Below, piece by piece: positions 58,735-64,000 of a DNA stretch of 64,000 bases. The position numbers were made by a program, and so were the translations under genes. Every line of letters begins with the position of its first letter. Position 1 is the first letter of the stretch. The stretch is from JAVBSC01 sp031547305 (GTDB lineage: Bacteria > Desulfobacterota > Desulfovibrionia > Desulfovibrionales > Desulfovibrionaceae): NCBI GenBank assembly GCA_031547305.1, contig JAVBSC010000039.1, positions 1 through 64,000 on the forward strand, given 5' to 3'. The notes under the pieces are model-generated. The model did not search any database, was not told the origin of the DNA, and saw only the letters and a list, made by a program, of their open reading frames with translations.

Positions 58735-59823
58735 ATGGCAACTATAAAAAATACGCATGCAGCCACACTGCCGTTAGACGCATTGCGTGGTATTGCAGCT
58801 ATTGCCATTGTCCTGCATCACTTCAGACCAAACTCAATCCTGACATCAAATCCCATAGCGGTGAATGCGCCGCTCCTGGTGGATCTTTTTTTTGCCCTGA
58901 GCGGATTTGTAATAGCTTTTAACTATTTGGATAAAATTTATACTCTTAAGGATGCCATAATATTTCAGAAAAAAAGATTTCTGCGACTATATCCGCTTCA
59001 CGTTGCCATGCTCATGGTATTTCTTCTCTTTGAGCTTGCCAAATATTATAGCGAAAAAAAAGCTGGGTTAGCAGCTGTAACCCCAGCTTTTACCAACAAC
59101 AATCTATATTCGTTTATAAATAACATTTTTATGACGCAGGCTATCCTGGTGCCGCGCATAACATTTAATTATCCAAGCTGGTCTATTTCAGTAGAATTTT
59201 ATACATATATTATCTTTGCCTTTGGTATGTTATATTTCAAAAAGCACTTTAAAATATTTTCAAGCGTGTTGATCCTTGCATCAGTCGCCTTACTTTTTAT
59301 TACCAATATTCAGCACCCATCAACAGGCATGGCGATGTTCAGATGCCTGTATGCCTTCTTTGCCGGCGTATTATCTTATATGTATTATAGAAACGCTAAA
59401 TTACCCGCCAATGATTTAACCGCGCTGGCATTCCTAATAATACTTATCGTGATTCTGATTATTGGACCTTCCGCAAGATTGTCATTATTGCTGCCACCGT
59501 TCTTTTGTATGATGATCGTCTATCTTTCATTGCTCCCGTTTGACAGTAAAATCAGATATATCCTAACAGTCAAGCCGTTAATATATTTGGGCTCCAGAAG
59601 CTATAGCATATATATGGTCCATGCGGCTATCTGGTGGACGATAATAAACGTGATAAAATTTGCGTTCAGAGTACATACAGAGCTTGCTGACGGTAAACCT
59701 AAATTATTTTTATCTCAACCTATATTGATTGCTATTACTATTTTAGGTGTTTTTCTGACACTGTTAATCTCACATTTCACATATAAATATATTGAGAATA
59801 GGTTCAGGATAATAAGCAAGTAG
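58735..59823 (+). CDS. OafA-like membrane O-acyltransferase (acyltransferase 3)
   Basis: 362 residues with about 10 membrane segments. The N-terminal LDALRGIAAIAIVLHHF carries the catalytic His of the acyltransferase-3 family, and NYPSWSISVEFYTYII and YLGSRSYSIYMVHAA are conserved. It acetylates sugars at the membrane, probably on lipid-linked units or the polymer. It is the second acyltransferase of the locus and, unlike the hexapeptide enzyme, is an integral membrane protein. Codon use is AT-rich, as for the EptA-like gene 18 nt upstream. Confidence 0.9.
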   Translation: MATIKNTHAATLPLDALRGIAAIAIVLHHFRPNSILTSNPIAVNAPLLVDLFFALSGFVIAFNYLDKIYTLKDAIIFQKKRFLRLYPLHVAMLMVFLLFELAKYYSEKKAGLAAVTPAFTNNNLYSFINNIFMTQAILVPRITFNYPSWSISVEFYTYIIFAFGMLYFKKHFKIFSSVLILASVALLFITNIQHPSTGMAMFRCLYAFFAGVLSYMYYRNAKLPANDLTALAFLIILIVILIIGPSARLSLLLPPFFCMMIVYLSLLPFDSKIRYILTVKPLIYLGSRSYSIYMVHAAIWWTIINVIKFAFRVHTELADGKPKLFLSQPILIAITILGVFLTLLISHFTYKYIENRFRIISK

Positions 59824-59864
59824 AGTTTTGTGCATACAACCAAGAAAAAATACAGGTGCTTCCG

Positions 59865-60980
59865 ATGAACATCGCCATGCTCGGCCTGCGCTCCATCGGC
59901 GGGCAGACTTCCGGCGGTGTGGAGCGCCACGTGGAGGAGCTGGCCGTGCGCATGGTTGCCCAGGGCCACAAGGTCACGGTGTTCTGCCGCGGCCGCTACA
60001 ACAGCCTGGAGGAATACAAAGGCGTGCGGCTTGTAAACCGGCCGGCCGTGTATTCCAAGCACCTGGAGGCCATTACCCACACCCTGGCGATCATGCCGTC
60101 CGTGCTGGCCGGTTTTGACGTGGTGCACATCCACGCCACCGGACCTTCGCTGTTTTCCTGGCTGCCCAGGCTGTTCGGGCGCAAAGTCGTGGTCACGGTG
60201 CACGGCCTGGATTTTCTGCGCGCCAAATGGGGCGGTCTCGCCTCCCTGGTGCTGCGCTGCGGGGCCTGGACCGCCGCGCACTGCCCCAACGAAACCATTG
60301 TGGTATCGCGCACGCTACGCGCCCATTACCTGAAAAAAGACGGCATCAAAACGCGTTGGATTCCCAACGGCGTAAGCGCCCCGGTCTCCCGCCGGCTGGA
60401 TAAGCTTAAACGCTTCGGCCTGGAACCGGGAGGCTACCTGCTCTCTCTGGGCCGCCTGGTGCCGGAAAAAGGCCTCCACTATCTGATTCAGGCTTTTGCC
60501 GGGCTGGATACGCCGCTCAAACTGGTCATCGCCGGCGGCGGCCTGCTGGATTCAGGCTATGAGCGGGAATTACATAAGCTGGCCGCGCCGGATCCCCGCG
60601 TCATCTTCACCGGCCCCCTGTACGGCGAAGACAAGGACGAAGCCTTCAGCAACGCCAGATTCTTTGTTCTGCCTTCGGATCTGGAGGGGATGCCCATAGC
60701 CATGCTGGAAGCCATGAGTTACGGCTGCCCGATGCTGACCAGCGATATTTCCGAATGCACGGAAATATCCCTGGCCGCCGAGGAAGAAGGCTCGCCGGAC
60801 ATCTGCTCCACTTTTGCGGCGGGGAATATTGAAAGTCTGGCCGCAAAACTGTCGGATTTTCTGGTGAACCCTGAATTGAAGGCACTGGGCGAACGCGGCC
60901 GGCAGTATATTCTGGCCCGCTACTCCTGGGACGACATCACCGCCCAGACTCTGGCGGTGTACATGGACGCGGCGGGATAG
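59865..60980 (+). CDS. GT4-family glycosyltransferase
   Basis: 371 residues from the ATG at 59865; AGG lies at the usual spacing and a GTG nine bases earlier is less likely. The N-terminal LGLRSIGGQTSGGVERHVEEL is the acceptor loop with the GGVE motif. VVTVHGLDFLRAKWGG, LLSLGRLVPEKGLHYLI, IAGGGLLDSGYERELHK and SDLEGMPIAMLEAMSYGCP (E-x7-E) complete the GT-B fold. GC-rich again, so the AT-rich island ends here. Linkage unknown. Confidence 0.92.
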   Translation: MNIAMLGLRSIGGQTSGGVERHVEELAVRMVAQGHKVTVFCRGRYNSLEEYKGVRLVNRPAVYSKHLEAITHTLAIMPSVLAGFDVVHIHATGPSLFSWLPRLFGRKVVVTVHGLDFLRAKWGGLASLVLRCGAWTAAHCPNETIVVSRTLRAHYLKKDGIKTRWIPNGVSAPVSRRLDKLKRFGLEPGGYLLSLGRLVPEKGLHYLIQAFAGLDTPLKLVIAGGGLLDSGYERELHKLAAPDPRVIFTGPLYGEDKDEAFSNARFFVLPSDLEGMPIAMLEAMSYGCPMLTSDISECTEISLAAEEEGSPDICSTFAAGNIESLAAKLSDFLVNPELKALGERGRQYILARYSWDDITAQTLAVYMDAAG

Positions 60981-61206
60981 CCCGCGCTGACGCCACCAGC
61001 CAACGTTACTGTGCCTCCGAAAACATGCCTGAAAGCCCACTGCGGCATCATGATCGGGGTAGGCGCGGCGCTACGCCGCCACCAATATCCCTATTTATGC
61101 TGAAGTGGCTGCCCGGCGGTCTGGTGGACAAGAAACAGCCGCCAAGAACAAACTGAAGTCTTTTTCCAAAGTCTTTGCCATATCAATTCTCATAAGGACC
61201 GCGATA
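60981..61206 (+). other. Gap with a possible coding remnant
   Basis: No complete gene. From the ATG at 61098 a 19-codon frame reads MLKWLPGGLVDKKQPPRTN, which looks like the tail of an SDR-type or glycosyltransferase protein without its body, possibly debris of a deletion. A GGCGCGGCGCTACGCCGCC hairpin lies at about 61,063-61,081. Confidence 0.3.
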
Positions 61207-62355
61207 ATGAAAAAAGCGCTCATCACCGGCGTCACCGGGCAGGACGGGGCATATCTGGCCAAGCTTCTGCTGGAAAAAGGCTATGAAGTGCACGGCATGA
61301 AAAGGCGTTCGTCGCTTTTCAACACGGACAGAATCGACAGCCTTTACGAAGGGCCTTCCAGGCAGGGCAGACACTTTATTCTGCACTACGGGGATCTCAC
61401 TGATTCCACGAACATCATCAGAATCCTGCAGGACGTCCAGCCGGACGAGATCTACAACCTGGGCGCCCAAAGCCACGTCAAGGTATCCTTTGAGTCGCCT
61501 GAATACACGGCCAACTCGGACGCCATCGGAGCGCTGCGCATTCTTGAAGCCATCCGCATTCTGAACCTTACGGAAAAAACCCGCTTTTACCAGGCCTCCA
61601 CGTCCGAACTGTTCGGCAAGGTACAGGAAATACCCCAGACGGAAAAAACGCCGTTCTACCCGCGTTCGCCTTACGCCTGCGCCAAGCTTTACGCCTACTG
61701 GATCACCATAAACTACCGTGAGGCTTACGGCGTTTACGGCTGCAACGGGATTTTGTTCAACCACGAATCCCCGATGCGCGGCGAAACCTTTGTCACCCGC
61801 AAGATCACCAGAGCTCTGGCCCGCCTGGCCCTGGGCCTTGGCGGACCGCTGAGCCTGGGCAACATGAACGCCAAGCGCGACTGGGGCCACGCCAAGGATT
61901 ACGTGGAAATGCAGTGGCTGATGCTCCAGCAGGAGCAGCCGGACGATTATGTGATCGCCACCGGCCGGCAGTTTTCCGTGCGGGAATTCGTGCGGCACGC
62001 CGCCGGGCACCTGGGGATTGCCGTTGAGTTCAAGGGCAGCGGCCTAAAGGAACAGGGCATTGTAAAATCCCTTGATGCGGAGCGCCTCAACTCCATGCTG
62101 CCGGGGAAAAGCCGCATGAACTTCGCTGTCAAGCCGGGCGACGCGATCGTCAGCGTGGACCCGCGCTACTTCAGGCCCACGGAAGTGGAAACCCTGCTCG
62201 GCGACGCCACAAAGGCCAGGGAAAAGCTCGGCTGGACGCCAAAGATCACCTTTGAGGAGATGGTGGCCGAAATGATGGAGAAAGACCTGCAACTTGCGGC
62301 CCGGGATCACCTGTGCCGGGTGGTGGGCTTTGAAACTTTTGACCACAACGAATAG
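61207..62355 (+). CDS. gmd: GDP-mannose 4,6-dehydratase
   Basis: 382 residues from the ATG at 61207, after AAGGACC; the longer frame upstream lacks support. ITGVTGQDGAYLAKLLLEKG is the NAD-binding motif, RRSSLFNTDRIDSLY is typical of Gmd, and the catalytic set includes the Ser/Glu of QASTSELFGK and the YxxxK of PRSPYACAK. SPMRGETFVTRKITRAL completes the family. It makes GDP-4-keto-6-deoxy-mannose, the substrate of the next enzyme. Confidence 0.96.
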   Translation: MKKALITGVTGQDGAYLAKLLLEKGYEVHGMKRRSSLFNTDRIDSLYEGPSRQGRHFILHYGDLTDSTNIIRILQDVQPDEIYNLGAQSHVKVSFESPEYTANSDAIGALRILEAIRILNLTEKTRFYQASTSELFGKVQEIPQTEKTPFYPRSPYACAKLYAYWITINYREAYGVYGCNGILFNHESPMRGETFVTRKITRALARLALGLGGPLSLGNMNAKRDWGHAKDYVEMQWLMLQQEQPDDYVIATGRQFSVREFVRHAAGHLGIAVEFKGSGLKEQGIVKSLDAERLNSMLPGKSRMNFAVKPGDAIVSVDPRYFRPTEVETLLGDATKAREKLGWTPKITFEEMVAEMMEKDLQLAARDHLCRVVGFETFDHNE

Positions 62356-62364
62356 GCTCTGCAT

Positions 62365-63291
62365 ATGGAAACATCGTCACGAATTTTTATAGCCGGATAT
62401 CGCGGCCTGGTGGGAAGCGCCATTGCCAGGCGTCTTCAGAAAGACGGTTATTCCAACTTGATCCTAAAAAGCAGCGCGGAGCTTGATTTGCGCAGCCAGG
62501 CGGCCGTGCTTGATTTTTTCGCCGCGGAAAAGCCGGATTACGTGTTCCTGGCCGCCGCCAAAGTAGGCGGGATACACGCCAACAATATCTTTCCGGCCGA
62601 TTTTATAAGAGACAACCTCCAGATCCAAACAAACGTTATAGACGCGGCCTGGAAGAACAAGACCAAAAAGCTGCTGTTCCTCGGCTCGTCCTGCATATTC
62701 CCCAAATTCGCCCCCCAGCCGATCCCGGAATCCAGCCTGCTGACCGGACCGCTGGAACCGACCAACGAATGGTACGCCGTGGCCAAAATAGCCGGAATAA
62801 AAATGTGCCAGGCCTACCGTAGGCAGTACGGCTTTGACGCCATCTGCGCCCAGCCCACCAACCTTTACGGGCCGGGCGACAATTTCCACCCGGAGCATTC
62901 GCACGTCATACCGGGGCTTATGCGGCGCTTTCACGAGGCCAGACTCTCCGGCGCCGAACAGGTGACCGTGTGGGGCACAGGCAGAGCCATGCGTGAATTC
63001 CTACATGTGGACGATCTGGCGGACGCCCTGTTCTTCCTCATGCAAAACTACTCGGATGAAGAAATCGTCAACGTGGGAATGGGAGAAGATCTGAGCATAG
63101 CGGATCTGGCCGCCCTTATCGCCAGGACCGTCGGGTTCAAAGGCAAACTCGCCTTTGACGCGAGCAAGCCCGACGGCACGCCGCGCAAGCTGCTGGACGT
63201 GGCCAAACTGCGCGCCCTGGGCTGGCGTCACGGCATCCCCCTGGACCTGGGACTCGCCGAAACGTACCAATGGTACCAGCAAAATAAATGA
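62365..63291 (+). CDS. fcl: GDP-L-fucose synthase
   Basis: 308 residues. FIAGYRGLVGSAIARRL is the NADP-binding motif. LFLGSSCIFPKFAPQPIPES and the YxxxK of NEWYAVAKIAGIKMCQAY match fucose synthase (WcaG/Fcl), and AQPTNLYGPGDNF is also conserved. It epimerises and reduces the Gmd product to GDP-fucose. A 9-nt gap separates it from gmd. Fucose is thus a likely constituent of the polymer. Confidence 0.96.
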   Translation: METSSRIFIAGYRGLVGSAIARRLQKDGYSNLILKSSAELDLRSQAAVLDFFAAEKPDYVFLAAAKVGGIHANNIFPADFIRDNLQIQTNVIDAAWKNKTKKLLFLGSSCIFPKFAPQPIPESSLLTGPLEPTNEWYAVAKIAGIKMCQAYRRQYGFDAICAQPTNLYGPGDNFHPEHSHVIPGLMRRFHEARLSGAEQVTVWGTGRAMREFLHVDDLADALFFLMQNYSDEEIVNVGMGEDLSIADLAALIARTVGFKGKLAFDASKPDGTPRKLLDVAKLRALGWRHGIPLDLGLAETYQWYQQNK

Positions 63292-63294
63292 CGA

Positions 63295-63338
63295 AAAAAT
63301 CCCCTGTTCCGCCAAGTCAGACGGAACAGGGGATTTTT
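63295..63338. terminator. Bidirectional intrinsic terminator
   Basis: A perfect 17-bp stem (AAAAATCCCCTGTTCCG at 63295-63311 with 63322-63338) and 10-nt loop has T-runs on both sides. It ends the plus-strand polysaccharide operon and the convergent gmhB/manC-like transcript. Confidence 0.95.
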
Positions 63339-63356
63339 AACCACAGCTAAAAAATA

Positions 63357-63899
63357 TCAGCTCAATTCAGCGCAAAATTTCAGAATATCTCCCACGCTCC
63401 CCACCCCCACGGCCGGCGGTTCCGCCGCTCCACTGGTGACCTGGTACAGCCGGCCCACGCCGGACGCTCTGCCCGCCCGCACGTCCTTGTCCTGGTCCCC
63501 GACCATGATGGAAGCGGCCAGGTCTATATTCAAGTCCTCGGCGGCCTTCAAGATCATACCCGGACCAGGTTTTCGGCAATCGCTGTCTTTGTCGTATTCC
63601 TTCAGCGAAGCGCCGGGAATAAAGGGGCAGAAGTACACGGCGTCAATATCTCCGCCCCTGGCCCGGAATTCTCCCTTCACCCAGTCCATGAGCCGGTTAA
63701 AATCCTCTTCGGTATACTTGCCCCGGCCTATGCCGGACTGGTTGGTCACCACCACCACCAGGTATCCGGCCTTCCGGGCCCCGGCCACCAGCTCGAAAAT
63801 GCCGGGAATAAATTGAAAATCCTCCCGGCGATAGATGTAGCCGTCGCCGTTGTGGTTGATCACCCCGTCCCGGTCCAGGAACAAAGCCTTTTTCTTCAC
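63357..63899 (-). CDS. gmhB: D-glycero-D-manno-heptose 1,7-bisphosphate 7-phosphatase (GmhB)
   Basis: 180 residues. The HAD motif LFLDRDGVIN (residues about 6-15) has both catalytic Asp residues. VVTNQSGIGRG is motif II, and MVGDQDKDVRAG the motif IV pair. The zinc loop is atypical: CPFIPGASLKEYDKDSDCRKPGPG shows Cys and His in reduced number, as in one branch of GmhB. It removes the 7-phosphate from heptose bisphosphate for ADP- or GDP-heptose. The manC-like gene follows on the same strand upstream by position. Confidence 0.9.
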   Translation of the reverse strand: MKKKALFLDRDGVINHNGDGYIYRREDFQFIPGIFELVAGARKAGYLVVVVTNQSGIGRGKYTEEDFNRLMDWVKGEFRARGGDIDAVYFCPFIPGASLKEYDKDSDCRKPGPGMILKAAEDLNIDLAASIMVGDQDKDVRAGRASGVGRLYQVTSGAAEPPAVGVGSVGDILKFCAELS

Positions 63900-63905
63900 G
63901 TCCGG

Positions 63906-64000
63906 CTACCTGATCCTTCCATAAGTGTCTTCAAATCTGACAATATCATCCTCGCCCAGGTAGGAGCCGGTCTGAATCTCGATAAGTTCCAAGGGGATGC
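63906..64000 (-). CDS. C-terminal end of a ManC-like mannose-1-P guanylyltransferase/mannose-6-P isomerase (5' end outside window)
   Basis: Only 31 codons before the TAG at 63906-63908 are visible. They read IPLELIEIQTGSYLGEDDIV and continue RFEDTYGR, the type II phosphomannose isomerase end found in ManC. A cupin-only isomerase is the alternative. It would supply GDP-mannose to gmd. Six bases separate it from gmhB, so the two are probably cotranscribed. Confidence 0.75.
   Translation of the reverse strand, partial: IPLELIEIQTGSYLGEDDIVRFEDTYGRIR

Overview
The window reads as a chromosomal segment of a GC-rich sulfate-reducing deltaproteobacterium of the Desulfovibrionaceae type. That is an inference from gene content: a small cytochrome c-553-like protein, HypA/HypB, an exosortase-linked exopolysaccharide locus, anaerobic sulfatase maturation, and an acyl-CoA ligase of a kind I associate with Desulfovibrio. 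The GC-rich housekeeping blocks are interrupted by AT-rich stretches, mainly 45.1-48.5, 49.7-53.5 and 56.9-59.8 kb, which look acquired. There is one tRNA gene and no rRNA, CRISPR array or insertion sequence that I can see.

Bases 1-10,400 hold catabolic modules on the minus strand. A LacI-type regulator (5009-6031) heads an operon with a sulfatase, a PHP-domain protein and an orphan sugar-type binding protein, closed by a bidirectional terminator at 754-793. Two near-identical palindromic operators sit 180 bp apart at its promoter. Then come a nitroreductase, a VapBC-type toxin-antitoxin pair, and a second sulfatase translationally overlapping its radical-SAM maturase (anSME). Neither sulfatase has a signal peptide, so both probably act on small imported sulfate esters.

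Bases 10,500-22,100 hold the least familiar part. A TauABC/SsuABC-like importer is followed, behind its own promoter and an IclR-type operator, by a run of close genes: ferredoxin/BFD protein, a protein of unknown function with a LarA-like motif order, a fusion of a NadC-like phosphoribosyltransferase with a CinA/MoCF-like domain, the three lower meta-cleavage enzymes (hydratase, acylating acetaldehyde dehydrogenase, hydroxyoxovalerate aldolase), a UbiD-family decarboxylase and an IclR regulator. The lower pathway makes pyruvate and acetyl-CoA from 2-hydroxypenta-2,4-dienoate. No ring-cleaving oxygenase is present, so the feeding substrate is unknown.

Bases 22,600-31,000 are core genes: tRNA-Lys(CTT), a DsbD-like thiol reductase, a V4R sensor with a GGEEF diguanylate cyclase, an Smr protein, hypBA, a TPR protein, an AMIN-domain protein and a c-type cytochrome.

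Bases 31,400-64,000 are a large polysaccharide locus on the plus strand. The conserved front end is an exosortase-EpsI fusion, the priming sugar transferase, a TPR lipoprotein, a beta-barrel, a Wzz-type chain-length protein, a CpsD-like ATPase and an ExeA-like ATPase. Next come an APS kinase fused to a degenerate ATP sulfurylase, a UDP-HexNAc dehydrogenase, Wzx, Wzy, three GT4 glycosyltransferases, two sulfotransferases, two O-acyltransferases, an EptA-like transferase, a radical SAM protein, a beta-helix lyase-like protein, gmd and fcl. GmhB and the end of a ManC-like gene close it on the minus strand. The simplest reading is a sulfated, fucose- and uronate-containing exopolysaccharide, with PAPS made in situ for the two sulfotransferases.
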